Assembly (NCBI GenBank): GCA_009763385.1 | Contig: CM019823.1 | Span: 28,177,668 to 28,241,667, forward strand | Reading direction: 5' to 3' | Length of the DNA: 64,000 nt | Source of the DNA: Coix lacryma-jobi var. lacryma-jobi | Taxonomy: Eukaryota > Streptophyta > Magnoliopsida > Poales > Poaceae | Part shown: positions 32,801-42,463 of the stretch, piece after piece | Position numbering within the stretch: the stretch's first letter is position 1 | How the letters are laid out: every line of letters starts with the position of its first letter | Notes under the pieces: generated by a model | Told to the model about the DNA's origin: nothing | The model's input: the letters and a program-made list of their open reading frames with translations, nothing else | Database searches by the model: none | Made by a program: the position numbers and the translations under genes

Positions 32801-33404
32801 CTGGACTGGAGTAAAGCATATCCTCAGATATGTGAATGGCACAAGGGATCTTGGACTATTCTTTAAAAGAGGCCCAAATTCAGATATCGTTGGTTACGCT
32901 GACGCTGGATATCGATCTGATCCACATCATGGCAGATCTCAAACAGGCTTCGTGTTCCTACACAACGAAACAGCCATCTCGTGGAAGTCATCGAAACAAA
33001 CCTTGGTGACTACTTCCACCAATCATTCTGAGATAGTAGCACTATACGAGACCTCACGTGAATGCGTTTGGCTTCGCAGGATGATTAACCACATACAACA
33101 ATCTTGTGGTCTAGGTGTAATTAACTCACCAACCATTATCTATGAAGATAATGCAGCTTGTGTTACACAGATGGAGACAGGTTATATCAAAAGCAATATC
33201 AATAAGCATATTTCTCCTAAGTTGTTCTATCCTCATGAGCTGCAACAACAAGGAGAAATTGATATCTTGCAAATTAAATCTTGCGATAATCTCGCTGATT
33301 TATTTACTAAGTCACTACCAGCCTCCACATTTGAAAAATGTGTTAAAGGGATTGGTATGCGACGTCTTAGAGATTTGCAAGGTTCAGGGGGAGAAATCTC
33401 CTAG
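29874..33404 (+). CDS. Copia pol polyprotein of element J (protease, integrase, RT, RNase H), open
   Basis: From the first in-frame ATG (29874) the frame is open for 1176 residues to the TAG at 33402-33404. Protease has CLVDSATTNSI near residue 6. The HHCC block is WHDRLGHPGIG ... CTACATG. The integrase triad is D in QGDICGPI, D in RMDNAAEF, E in NGLAESLIKRI. RT shows YKARLVAQGFTQRP, LMDVVTAYLYG and the catalytic SVYVDDLNII. RNase H has GYADAGYRSD, STNHSEIVALYE and IYEDNAACV, and it closes with LADLFTKSLP. All catalytic motifs look intact. Gag and its zinc knuckle are missing, so any movement would need Gag from another copy. The frame is also open upstream through the tRNA-like segment into the LTR, but no ATG lies there in frame. 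Confidence 0.9.
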   Translation: MDEEMCLVDSATTNSILREIKYFQNLTKNKGNILTIAGRDAVIVGSGRATIMLPMGTTITIEDALLYPDSTRTLLSYRDIRKNGFHIETHNDYNEESLLITKDNGYGKQTLEKFPSLPSGLYYTYIKHVRHVAYKVIFQNVNAFQTWHDRLGHPGIGMMRKITKNSVGHNLSDARFSQSSDFICTACATGKLILRPSYLKIQAEPLKFLERIQGDICGPIQPLSGPFRYFMVLIDASTRWSHVCLLSTRNHAFAKIIAQVIKLRANHPEHQIQSIRMDNAAEFSSRAFNDYCMALGIQVQHSVPYVHTQNGLAESLIKRIKLIARPLLQNSNLPTSCWGHAVLHAADLIQLRPTAYHATSPLQLVRGNIPNISHLRKFGCATYVPISPPQRTSMSPHRKLGIYVGYQSPSIIKYLEPLTGDLFTARYADSIFDEDHFPALGGEQTNHKECQEINWDATAISNDDPRTSETELQVQKIINLQHIANNMPDAFTDYKGVTKSYNPARNVPARVEVPNKTTPLPSKRGRSTAISKDAAPSKQRKKKNSSNQVNATQPHVEQHPVEVQPSHPTSTVHSITDVGTSECPDATILGNDDASQRVHEISINYLESGESYDRKTTFVDMHFSAMVAELLQNDPDPKSMAECKKRSDWNLWKEAIQAEIASLTKRKVFSHAMPTPSKVFPVGYKWVFIRKQNENNEVVRYKARLVAQGFTQRPDIDFNDTYSPVMDGITFRYLISLAVQNHLSMQLMDVVTAYLYGSLDSDIYMKVPDGIPIPNQNANRNMYCVKLQKSLYGLKQSGRMWYNRLSEYLLQKGYSNSNDCPCVFIRKSQTGFCIISVYVDDLNIIGHQQDIDEARNHLKTEFELKDLGHTKFCLGLQLEHLPTGIFIHQSAYIQKVLERFNMDKSHPSKTPMVVRSLEMETNPFRPRDEGEDVLGPHVPYLSAIGALMYLANCTRPDIAFAVNLLARYSAAPTKRHWTGVKHILRYVNGTRDLGLFFKRGPNSDIVGYADAGYRSDPHHGRSQTGFVFLHNETAISWKSSKQTLVTTSTNHSEIVALYETSRECVWLRRMINHIQQSCGLGVINSPTIIYEDNAACVTQMETGYIKSNINKHISPKLFYPHELQQQGEIDILQIKSCDNLADLFTKSLPASTFEKCVKGIGMRRLRDLQGSGGEIS

Positions 33405-33784
33405 ATATTGACTTGTCACAACATCATATTGTACTCTTTTCTTTTTATGAGTTTTTTCTCACAAGGTTTCTCATCGAAAGTTTTTAATGAGGCAATATTT
33501 ACATAAGCTCATGTCATATTTCTTATTTTCCCCATAGGGGTTTTTAAAAGGAATATCAAAGACATGTATTGCTATCTAAACTATACATGAGTTTTCTCCT
33601 GAAAAGGTTTTTCTCATGCAAGTTCACAAAGAGGCAATAATCATAATGTGCTATACTTTTTCCTTTTTCTCCCACTAGGGTTTTAAGGAGTTTTAATAGC
33701 ATATCTACCAATATATTTCCTCTTTTTTGTCCTACAGGAATTTTTGGAGGAACAATACTTTTTTATTGATCTCAAAGAGGATTC

Positions 33785-33797
33785 GATTAAGGGGGAG
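33785..33797 (+). other. Polypurine tract of element J
   Basis: GATTAAGGGGGAG directly precedes the 3' LTR start TGTTACAATAC at 33798. Confidence 0.85.
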
Positions 33798-34037
33798 TGT
33801 TACAATACTACTAATGGTGTTTAATCTCCTCCTTAATAGACCACCATCATGACCCTATTTACAATAGGATTTACCCCCTCTCATTAACATGTTTATGAGG
33901 TTTTATGGGGTATTATTCCCTTGTGTAACCTCCATGGAGGACCTTGTATATATACCCATGGTGGATCAATGGAAAAGAAGAGGACACTACATATTCTTGT
34001 CTCAATTGTCATTTACATTGTCATTCCAATTACAACA
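33798..34037 (+). repeat. 3' LTR of copia element J (240 bp)
   Basis: Same ends as the 5' LTR, with five single-base differences by eye, and followed directly by the AGAAG duplication. Confidence 0.93.
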
Positions 34038-34042
34038 AGAAG

Positions 34043-36362
34043 CAGGCGCTCGCTGCTGTTGTGGATATTCACAACGCCTCCCATGCTACCGAGGCCGCGC
34101 GGCGACAGGCTTCGCCCTAGCCACCAAACGTGTCGCGTGGGTTAGCACCGCGTGCAGCCCCTTGCTGATGACGTGCACCGTGGGCACGGGTCTCCCACGC
34201 CGGCCTCGGCCACCTTGGCAGTCGCTGTCGTCTCCATCGGCGTCACGTGCTTCCATGTGGTCAACACGACTGCAAACTCCGCCAACTTCACCGTTGGCAA
34301 CATGGTGCTCGACACCTTGGGTACTTCTGGCTACCCCAAACTGACATGTTCACCAGTGCCACCACCGCGGCCGCCATCACCCACGACGGGTTCCCCACAC
34401 GCCATGACAGAGTAGCGTGCGCTGGAGTGGTGAGCCAAACCGCCCGCCCACGGACAACCGCCGAGGAGAGCGCGCCTGGCGTCCGCCCTGTCGCCGCGCA
34501 CCATGGCCACAAGGTGCGGGATGGCCCGTGGTCGACCCACGCCTGGATCTCGCCGGCGAGACACGCCCGCCCGTCGCACCGACGGCACCACATGCTCAAG
34601 GACAAGGAGCTGGAGCATGAGAGGGCTCTGAGTCTGAGTTTAGCACAGAGGTGGCGCAGGGCAACGAGGTTGGGGTCGCCACCAAGGAGAGCCGGTCGGC
34701 ATACCGCCTAGCCCTTCGCACAGTGTCCCGCAGCTTGCAAGATTAGCCTGACTAGCCAAACCTGCATGGGATATTACATATGAGGATAAAACCATTTGTT
34801 TAGTTTGCCTGCATATCTATCTTTGTTTTGTTGGAAGGATAGTTTTCATGCTGTCCATCTGCCACCGTACCTGCTCAAGCTACTTGGCGCTGGTGACCTC
34901 CATTGTCTCATGCTAGCTGATGAGGCAGCCGCTGCCCGCTGGGCGCTGGCCTGTTGGATTGGATCACGGATTAACACAGGTCGTCGCTTCGTCGACGCCA
35001 TGGAGTTTAGTCCCCTGTCTTCTTTACATCACTTTTTTAGCAAGCAGTCGACAAAATCTAAATTGCATAGATAATGGGTGACTGCTTCATCGTGTGCTGA
35101 CAATCCATGTGTACAAAGTTTCTTAGAGCAGCTCCAACGTTGGTGCTAAGGAGGCGCTAGGAGGTGAGAGAAAGAAACAAGGCAGACGCTATACATTGTG
35201 GCGCTGGTGCTAGCTTAGCACCTCTTAGCACCTGTGGCCAATTTAAGCACCCGGTGCTAGAGGAAAGAGAAGAAAGGAAAAGAAGATTGGGAAGAGATGT
35301 GAGAGTTAAAAAAAAGTAGTTTATTGTTTGCGGGTCATGTTTAGATGGTGCTAGCAGATTTTATACGTTGGAGCAGAATAGAACTAGCAAGCATCATCTG
35401 ATGTGGCAAAGTATAGCACCTTGGGTGATGCTATACACTGCGGATGCCCTTATCACAACAAAATGTTGAATTTTTCTAAGAATTAACGAAGAATAATTGT
35501 AGGTCCACCCACCACCTGGGTTGTTCAAACATTTGGCTTGCTCGTTGCAGCTTGCTGAAGCTGCCGCTGCGTTTCTGCTACAGTAACCGTAGAGAACAAA
35601 TGCAGCCTGCCATAATAAGGACATCAAGTGTCCCATATTTGGAGGTCTGTTTTTGCTAAGTCGGACGTTAACGAATGTCAATTGAGCAGCGCAACTTCTG
35701 GAGCCCAAATATCCAATTCACTCATTTCACTTTTCCACTTAACAATTCACTCAATTAACTTTTACTACATTCACCTCCATAAGTGTAACCAAATCTATAG
35801 AGAACAATATCAATGCTCAGGGACGAAGCCAGAAAAAAAATTAGGAGGGGTTGAATGAAAGCTGATGTTGAAATACTCATAGGGATACCTGGAGCATGCT
35901 GCAGCCTTCGGCGTGCCCTCGTCCACTAGCGTTGCGCCTAGCTCTTTGTCTGCCGGTCCTGCCACCAATGATCGCTTGCCAGCCTGCCCACTGTGTCAGG
36001 CTGCTCATTCGTTGGCCGCCACACCTGGTTGCACGCTCACAGCTTGCCGTATCACTCAGCTTCACGACTAGGTCTGGCTGCTCGCCGGTCGTCGATCGTG
36101 GCCCCGCTAGCTTGCCCCCGCATAGCCGCGCCTAGGAGTCGCTAGCCCATTGGTTGCGTCGCAACGTAGTCACATCCATCGCCCACTAGGAACTGTGTGA
36201 CGCCGCGTAAACGGGAAGGAACACTCTATAGGGATGGGTTAGGGCGCGGGGAAGAAACACTCTATAGGGATAGATTGGGGCGATGGGCTGGGAATTGAGA
36301 AGTTAGGATTGAGTCTTGTGACTTAGATCAATAATTCTCTGTGTCTATTGGATTGCTTGCCT
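34043..36362. other. Intergenic DNA after element J, no supported gene
   Basis: The GC-rich part (34043-34740) has short frames on both strands. One includes SIGVTCFHVVNTTANSANF (about 34220-34280), which I do not recognise. It could be a decayed host gene that J split. From 34800 on, composition becomes AT-rich with no convincing ORF. Confidence 0.4.
35126..35457. mobile_element. Possible MITE or composite MITE
   Basis: AGCAGCTCCAACGTTGG at the left and ATACGTTGGAGCAGA at 35365-35380 are imperfect inverted repeats. The segment then ends in ACACTGCGGATGCCCTT, a sequence type seen at ends of other grass small transposons. No clean target duplication was found. Confidence 0.3.
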
Positions 36363-36640
36363 AATTAACAAAGCGAACACATGTTATGGAAACCAGCTTC
36401 GTGTGTAAACTATAAAAACTCTAATCAAGACCATAGGAATCTAATCCGATGTTATGTTATTTTAGCACTTAAACCCCTCTACTCATCTCATCCTAATCCA
36501 AACAGGCGTGGGCACAGTGGGGGTTTAAGTACTAAAATAACTCACCTTCACATCTAATCATCGGATTAGATTCATGTGGTCCTGATTAGAGTTTCTATAG
36601 TTTGCACAGAAGACTGGTTTTCATAGCATACGTTCCCATT
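36363..36640. mobile_element. Fold-back MITE with long inverted repeats, CCAGCTTCGTGTG family
   Basis: The left arm (GAAACCAGCTTCGTGTG then AACTATAAAAACTCTAATCA) and the right arm are inverted copies over about 75 bp with a short centre. The centre has GATGTTATG and CACTTAAACCCC. The element at 59605-59772 shares the same order of sub-motifs, so the two form one family. Exact ends are uncertain. Confidence 0.7.
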
Positions 36641-36887
36641 AACAAAAGAGAACATCTTCTACTCCTAATAAATTCTAGCCCCTCCTACGTTGTACATTTA
36701 CCATCTCAGCCTCCCCTACCTTATACATCCACGACTAAAATTTCAACGAGATACTATAGGAATTTAATGTACTCGGTAGCGGTAGGAGGGGCTTGAGCCC
36801 CTCCCGCCCCACCGCTGCCTCCGTCGCTGTCAATGCTTATGATACTAAACAACTCATTTTGAGTTCATTTACGGGTTGAGAAGACTA

Positions 36888-37357
36888 CTCTCTCCATACT
36901 CGTATTAGTTGTCGTTTTAAACAAGATTTGAGTCAAACATCTATTAATAGGGTGTTTGGTTCAGGGAACCAAGCCATGCTTCATAAGGTGATCCATCATG
37001 AGTTCATTCTATGAATTTTAATGGAATCAACTCATTCCTCATCTATATACTAATTATTGACTTATGAGGAATGATGTGGTGATACATCAACTCATTCTAT
37101 TCCACCAAACAAATAGAAAAAGTGAGGAGTGAGAAGATGATGGACCACCTCATTCCTCAAACCAAACACCCTATAAGTTTCTAAGTTTGCAAATATGTAA
37201 ATTATATAAATAGATTTATCTTGAAAAATACTTTCATAAAAGTAAACATCTATCACTTTTCCTTAAATATTTTTATTTATAAATATAAGAGGTCAAAGTT
37301 GTATTTTGAAGACCGTGTTGCTGTGTTAGACGATAACTAATACGAGTATGGATGAAG
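36888..37357. mobile_element. Stowaway-type MITE, interrupted by a Tourist element
   Basis: Left end CTCTCTCCATACTCGTATTA and right end TAATACGAGTATGGATGAAG are inverted repeats flanked by TA (36886-36887 and 37358-37359). The Tourist element at 36958-37173 splits it, leaving about 250 bp of Stowaway sequence. Confidence 0.85.
36958..37173. mobile_element. Tourist-type MITE (216 bp), TSD TAA
   Basis: Ends TAGGGTGTTTGGTT and AACCAAACACCCTA are inverted repeats with TAA on both sides (36955-36957 and 37174-37176), the PIF/Harbinger pattern. It is nested in a Stowaway MITE. Confidence 0.9.
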
Positions 37358-37362
37358 TATAA

Positions 37363-38310
37363 TCTATATCTATATCTTCTCTAATCTAATAATAAAGAGG
37401 TAAAATTTCCGTCTCTTTTTTGGTACCATTTTTTGGTATGGCCTCATGTAACTAACTCCGTGAATGTAAAGATAAATAGGAGTCCTAATCTATTTACAAC
37501 ATCGTTGTTGTATTAGGTAAGGACTGTTGAGAGAATAACTAGAAGTCCTAATCTAAATACATCCTCCTATCTTGAGTATTACCATTCAACCAACTATTTT
37601 TTCTTTATCTATTTATATTAAAGAAAAGATTTTGAAGATGTTTCATGGCTTAACGCGGAGTTCCCATCTATCACACATGCTTTATATGTAAGCGTACAAC
37701 ACCATCATACGTACAACACATTTATTGGTCAATGTTTTTTTATAATTTTTGTTTTGTCTATTAAATGTCTTTTTTTCTCGAAGTTTTTGTTTTTTCCTCT
37801 CATTTTGAAATTGAATCTTCCATTCCCGTTCAACTAAATATGTTTTTATTTTCATTTTCATTTTTATAGAATTTGTAAAAAATTAATATTTAATTACCAA
37901 CATAGATATTATAAAAATTACTAGACTTAATATATATATATAAATAATTTTTTATGCTTATAGCACCAAAAAAAGGAGATCTATGAAAGGTTGTCATTCA
38001 ATTTGGCGCAAGCTTAATTGGAAATGGACATATTGTTGCTAATATAAGCTTATATTCTGGATGTTATAGTCATCACAAATAAACTGTAACTCTCAAATTT
38101 CTTAAATAAAACAGGAAACACAAATTATTCCTCTATTTTTGGACCTCTAAATTCATAGATTTTACTATGTACTTAGAAAATTAATGTATTTAAAAAAGCC
38201 AAAATATCTTATAATTTGAAATAGAGAAAGTAGTTACGTAGCATTTATATTTATATTTTTATGATCATTGAATAACTTTTTTTCGTTGCAACGCATGGGC
38301 ATATTTGCTA
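37363..38310 (+). mobile_element. Small non-autonomous Helitron
   Basis: The 5' end TCTATATCTATATCTTCTCT with AATAATAAAGAGG just after, and the 3' end with the hairpin CGTTGCAACG (38284-38293) followed by CATGGGCATATTTGCTA, match typical grass Helitron termini (recalled). The site fits insertion between A (37362) and T (38311) without target duplication. The expected CTRR terminus appears altered to CTA plus T. The interior is AT-rich with no helicase ORF. Confidence 0.6.
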
Positions 38311-39228
38311 TATATGCTAAAGTGTCATAATTTACAGGTTGGAGACCGTTTTTTTGGAGCCCTATACAGCACGCTGTTTTTGATCGACATAAAGAGAGAC
38401 GTGTCGACCGCATCTTCCACTTCCACCATGAGATTCCCGAAATCGGTTGGTGCCGGATCGATATCCAAAACCAGCCTCGCATGGTTCGGAGGCATGGCGC
38501 GGAAAGCCACCACCGTCGCTTGCAAACCGCAGGAAACACCCGGAAACGCATGCCGCCCCAAATCGGCGGCGAGGCGCGGTGAACCGGTGGCCACAAACAC
38601 CGATTCGTCGCCGCCCAGCCACACCCACACCCCACGTTCCACTTCCACGCCGCCACGTCAGCGACACGTGGGGGCACGCGCCCCGGTCCGTACCCCCATT
38701 CCGCGAGCGGTCCTCGCCGGCGTCGTCTGCGTGGCGCTGGCGCCTCCGTGTTCCTACGTGCCACCCTTATCCAAAAGTACTAGTGACGGCCCCAAATGAC
38801 GGAAACGCCCCCGCACCGTCGGACGAGTGTCGGATCCACCTGGGCCCACACTCGTCTTCCCTACCTCGTCGTCATTCGACGATTCAACCTGGGCGGCGCG
38901 GGCGCGGCGAGATCTGACGCGATAGAACTGATGGGGCCCACCCGTCAGTGAAGCGAAAAGACCGAGCGGTGCAGGAAAACCCCGCGATAAAACTTGAGCG
39001 CCTGACCACCTGCATTATTTGCGGCGCGCTGGCCGCCGGCCACGTGGCAGCTGCCTACTGCCCCCTCGGCTTACCTGACCTCGCCCATAAATACGCGCGC
39101 GCAGAATTTTTGGGATGAAAAATCAGTACCCAAGACCAACCGAACCAACCAGAAAAGTGCAAAGCGCAGCGACCGACGCGTCCCGACCAGCTGACGTGGT
39201 AGACACAGGACACTAGGGATAGCAGCCA
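38311..39228 (+). promoter_or_regulatory. Promoter and 5' region of the BAM9-like gene
   Basis: A TATA-like ATAAATA lies at 39087-39093, about 140 bp before the ATG. Two G-box cores CACGTG occur: 38665-38670, and 39041-39046 inside the perfect palindrome GCCACGTGGC. The latter resembles an ABA-responsive element. Low-complexity open frames on both strands (38234-38917) have no recognisable domain. Confidence 0.55.
39041..39046. promoter_or_regulatory. G-box/ABRE-like palindrome GCCACGTGGC
   Basis: The core CACGTG sits in a 10-bp perfect palindrome (39039-39048), 41 bp upstream of the TATA-like element. bZIP and bHLH factors are known to bind such sites; binding here is inference. Confidence 0.5.
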
Positions 39229-40966
39229 ATGGAGGGCGCGCTGATGCAGCAGGCGGCGGCGGCGGCGACGCCGACTGCGAGGTGGCGGTGCGTGGGGGGC
39301 GCCTCGCTGGCTGGCCACGGCCAGCGGCACCTAGCCGGCGTCGTCCGGCTCGGCGTGGCGCGGCGTGCGGCCGGCGGGGCTGTCCGGGCTAGCAGCAGCA
39401 GCAGCAGCAGGCTGCCGGGCCCCGTGCGGGCGCTCGTCTCCGAGGAGCGGGGCGCGGAGGCCGCCGGCGAGCGGGCGGCGGAGGGCGAGGACGAGGAAGA
39501 GGAGCGCGCGGCGGTGAGGCTGTTCGTGGGCCTCCCCGCGGACGCGGTGGTCTCCGACGGCCGCGGCGTGAGCCGCCCCAGGGCCGTCTCGGCGGCGCTG
39601 CGCGCGCTCAAGCTGCTCGGCGTCGACGGCGTGGAGCTGCCGGTGTCCTGGGCCGTCGTGCAGCCCGGGTCCGGGGGCTGGTTCGAGTGGGCCGGGTACC
39701 GCGCCGTCGCCGCCATGGTCCGCGACGCCGGGCTCGACCTCCGCGTCTCGCTCCGCACCGACGGCGACGCGCTCCCGGAGTGGGTGGCCGACGCCGCCGG
39801 CGCCGACCCCGACGTCCTCTTTACGGACCGGTCAGGGCACCGCCGCGTGGGGTGCCTCTCCTTCGCCGTCGACGAGCTCCCCGTGCTCGTCGGCAAGTCG
39901 CCGCTCCAGGCCTACGAGGCCTTCTTCCGCAGCTTCGCTGACGAGTTCAACGACTTGCTGGGGTCAACGATTACGGTAAGAATAAGATAGAGGTCCAAGA
40001 ACACAGCGCATTTAAATATCCTTGGTTTTGTTTTCGTTTTCTTTTGCGTGGAAACTGAATCTTCTTTCTTGGTTCATTGACACACAGGATGTGACGGTGA
40101 GCCTGGGTCCTAATGGCGAGCTCCAGTACCCGTGGTACCCGCCGGGGAAGGGGAACCAGGGCGCCGCTGGCTACGCCGTCGGCACCGGCGAGTTCCAGTG
40201 CTACGACAAGTACATGCTGGCCAGGCTGAAGCGTCACGCCGAGTCGTCGGGGCAGCCGCTGTGGGGCCTGTCAGGCCCCCACGACGGGCCGCGGTACGAC
40301 GAGTCGCCGGAGTCGTCCGCCTTCTTCAGGGACTCGTGGAAGTCCGCGTACGGGCAGTTCTTCCTGTCCTGGTACGCCGGGGAGCTGCTGGCGCACGGCG
40401 ACCGCGTCCTGGCCGCGGCGTCCAGGGCGTTCGGCGGCAAGCCCGTGGCGCTGTCCGCCAAGGTGCCGCTCCTGCGCGGGCCCAGCCCGGCCGCGGACGC
40501 CACCGCGGGGCTCCACGGCGGGTACGGCCCCGTCGCGGAGATGTTCGCGCGGCACGGGTGCGCGGTGATCGCGTCGGGCGTGGACGCGCGGCCGGACGCC
40601 ACGGCGGAGGGGCGCCTGGCCCGGGTCAAGGCCGCCTGCGCGGAGCACGGCGCGCGTCTCGCGGCGGAGAGCGCGCCTCTCGCCGTGGCGCGCGACGGCG
40701 ACGGCGCCGCGGGCGGCGTCTGGCTGTCCGCCGGGCGTACCCGGCCGTGCCAGTTCACGTACCAGCGGATGGGCGCGGAGTTCTTCTCGCCCGCCCACTG
40801 GCCGCTGTTCGTGCAGTTCGTGCGCGCGCTGGAGTGCCCCGAGGAGGCACATGAGGACGACCTGCCGGCCGGCGCTGACGGCGGGGAGCGGCTCACCGTG
40901 CCGTCCGCGGCCGCGGCCGCGGCCGCCCCGAAGGGAGAAGCTGCAAGGGAGGTGCAGACCGTGTGA
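39229..40966 (+). CDS. BAM9: Inactive-type beta-amylase (BAM9-like), chloroplast-targeted
   Basis: Two coding exons, 39229-39975 and 40088-40966, join in phase 0 (ACG then GTAAG donor; CACACAG acceptor) to give 541 residues, close to the roughly 536 of Arabidopsis BAM9 (recalled). Residues 1 to about 60 are Ala/Arg/Ser-rich like a transit peptide. An acidic stretch (about 79-93) precedes the GH14 barrel, which begins at AVRLFVGLPAD (about 95). The first acid position is kept in GPNGELQYP (Glu260), and a Glu aligns with the second in LAAESAPL (about 443). The flexible substrate loop GGNVGD of active enzymes is lost: VSLRTDGDALPEWV skips it. This supports a pseudoenzyme that acts in regulating plastid starch breakdown; BAM9 of Arabidopsis has been reported to activate alpha-amylase 3. 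The C-terminal 35 residues are a variable Ala-rich tail. Confidence 0.88.
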
Positions 40967-41457
40967 ATGGCAAGGCATTTGTGGCGTATTCTTGGTGTAT
41001 AGTAAGAGTAGGATGAGCAGTATTTGAGCTGCTATTGTATAATGAATGAGTTGATGTGATACTTGTATCACTGGGAAGTGGGGACCAAGAGCCGTAGTGT
41101 ATCACTACTACTGGTATACTACGCTGTATTGTACTGTACTAGGGTTAGTACGTACTTGATCCATTGGTATCATGGTACGTGTATCGTGGTGATCAAGAAG
41201 AGATATTTCTGCTCCAATGATCATGGTTATGACATATCGTTTTGTCATATTGGTTGCGCAACAACCGTGGGCGAGGCAACAGATCGCCGATGTGTACAGC
41301 CTGGTGGTGGCGTCCGCATGAAGAAAAGTGGAAATTGTCCTAACGTCACGTTGAACAAGGGAAATCGTGATTTCCTTGTGTCTAGATAACCTATCTGAAT
41401 TTAAGTATTTTAATACTAGTTCATGTTCAAAATATTACCCCAAACTAATACATTTTG
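40967..41457 (+). other. 3' region of the BAM9-like gene
   Basis: AT-rich sequence with several possible polyadenylation signals (such as AATGAATGA near 41040). No other gene seen. Confidence 0.5.
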
Positions 41458-41649
41458 GGCCTCGTTGAATTCGCGAAATATTTGGCGAAAAGTTACTGTA
41501 GCATTTTCGTTCCAAACAAGGACTAACTAGACTTAAAAAATTCGTCTCGACATGAACAGACTAAAAGTACAATTAGTTATTTTTTTACTTATCGCTATGA
41601 TGGTTACTATGCAAAATATTTGAGGGTGTTTAAGAATCTGAACATGGCC
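41458..41649. mobile_element. Tourist-like MITE of the GGCC-TYGTT type
   Basis: It begins GGCCTCGTTGAATTCGCGAA and ends ...CATGGCC, and contains AAAAGTTACTGTAGCATTTTC and ATTCGTCTCGACATGAACA. These match the elements at 28831 and 52513. The flanks TTG and TTA are not an exact duplication, so the ends may be decayed. Confidence 0.65.
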
Positions 41650-41728
41650 TTACGTGGTTTTGGAGAAAACAATTTTCAGAACTCTCCAATGAACGAGATC
41701 GTTTTTTTTTATAGGAACATGAATTCCA

Positions 41729-42463
41729 TTAATCAACCAGGTCAGCTAAATCGCTTGACACCAGAACCTGGATACAATTCGGCACTCCGGCCAACACCGA
41801 GGACATCTCCTCATTACTCTTACTCCCTAAGGATGCTAATTCATGAGCTAGTCTATTACACTCTCTTGGGGTATGTTTCACCTGGGGAGCAATACCATTC
41901 TCGGCCAACAATTCCTTGACTTCATGAACCAGACCCCCTACCACTGAGAGCCTAAAATCATCACCCATTAGTGCTTGAACAACCTGCAAGGCATCAGTTT
42001 CTAGGATGAAGTTGCTGCAACCCAGAACTGTCATCGCTTTCAGCCCCTTAAAACACGCTTGTAATTCCATCTGCAGTGGATTGCAGGCAAATCGTCTCCT
42101 TCCAAAGCCCGAGAGAAGGGCTTGGCCATCCTCATCCCTTACAACAAAACCCCATCCTCCGTTCATATCGTCTTCTCTATAGGCACCGTCAATGTTTAGC
42201 TTCAGTAATCCCTGACCCGGTCGTTGCCATTTGCAAGGACGCCTCCCGATTCTGCTTCTCAGGGCATTGTTGGAATGATCCTTCAGGGTACTCGCCATCA
42301 GTTTAATTTCCTGAGATTGATTCCAGCACAGGTTAGCCAAGTATGCTGCTGAACGCCTCTTCTCCCCCTCCCGAACAGCATTTCGTTCATGCCACCAATT
42401 ACACATTAAGAATAGAGAGCGTAGTTTCTCGTCATCATTTTTTGTAAGCAGCTGCTGCACCAC
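41729..42463 (-). CDS. RNase H domain of the LINE (RVT_3 type)
   Basis: An open 244-codon frame. The RNase H core starts at GLLKLNIDGAYREDDMNGGW, with acidic residues in NIDGA, ELQACFKGL and LETDALQVV, and ends with TPRECNRLAHELASLG. This is the plant LINE RNase H that usually closes ORF2. It belongs to a dead, truncated element. Confidence 0.8.
   Translation of the reverse strand: MVQQLLTKNDDEKLRSLFLMCNWWHERNAVREGEKRRSAAYLANLCWNQSQEIKLMASTLKDHSNNALRSRIGRRPCKWQRPGQGLLKLNIDGAYREDDMNGGWGFVVRDEDGQALLSGFGRRRFACNPLQMELQACFKGLKAMTVLGCSNFILETDALQVVQALMGDDFRLSVVGGLVHEVKELLAENGIAPQVKHTPRECNRLAHELASLGSKSNEEMSSVLAGVPNCIQVLVSSDLADLVD

Larger units (their letters stand above)
29572..34037 (+). mobile_element. 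Complete copia retrotransposon J, pol-only, TSD AGAAG
   Basis: Two 240-bp LTRs (29572-29811 and 33798-34037) with TGTT...AACA ends flank an internal region of about 4 kb. The perfect 5-bp duplication AGAAG lies on both sides (29567-29571 and 34038-34042). I count five differences between the LTRs, about 2%, which implies a fairly recent insertion, under about 1 million years at commonly used grass LTR rates. A polypurine tract (ATTAAGGGGGAG) precedes the 3' LTR. The protease coding begins only about 60 bp after the 5' LTR, so gag is absent. Confidence 0.95.

Noticed and set aside
38234..38917. Open frames on both strands upstream of BAM9
   Set aside because: They extend across the Helitron end or lie in the GC-rich promoter, with low-complexity products.
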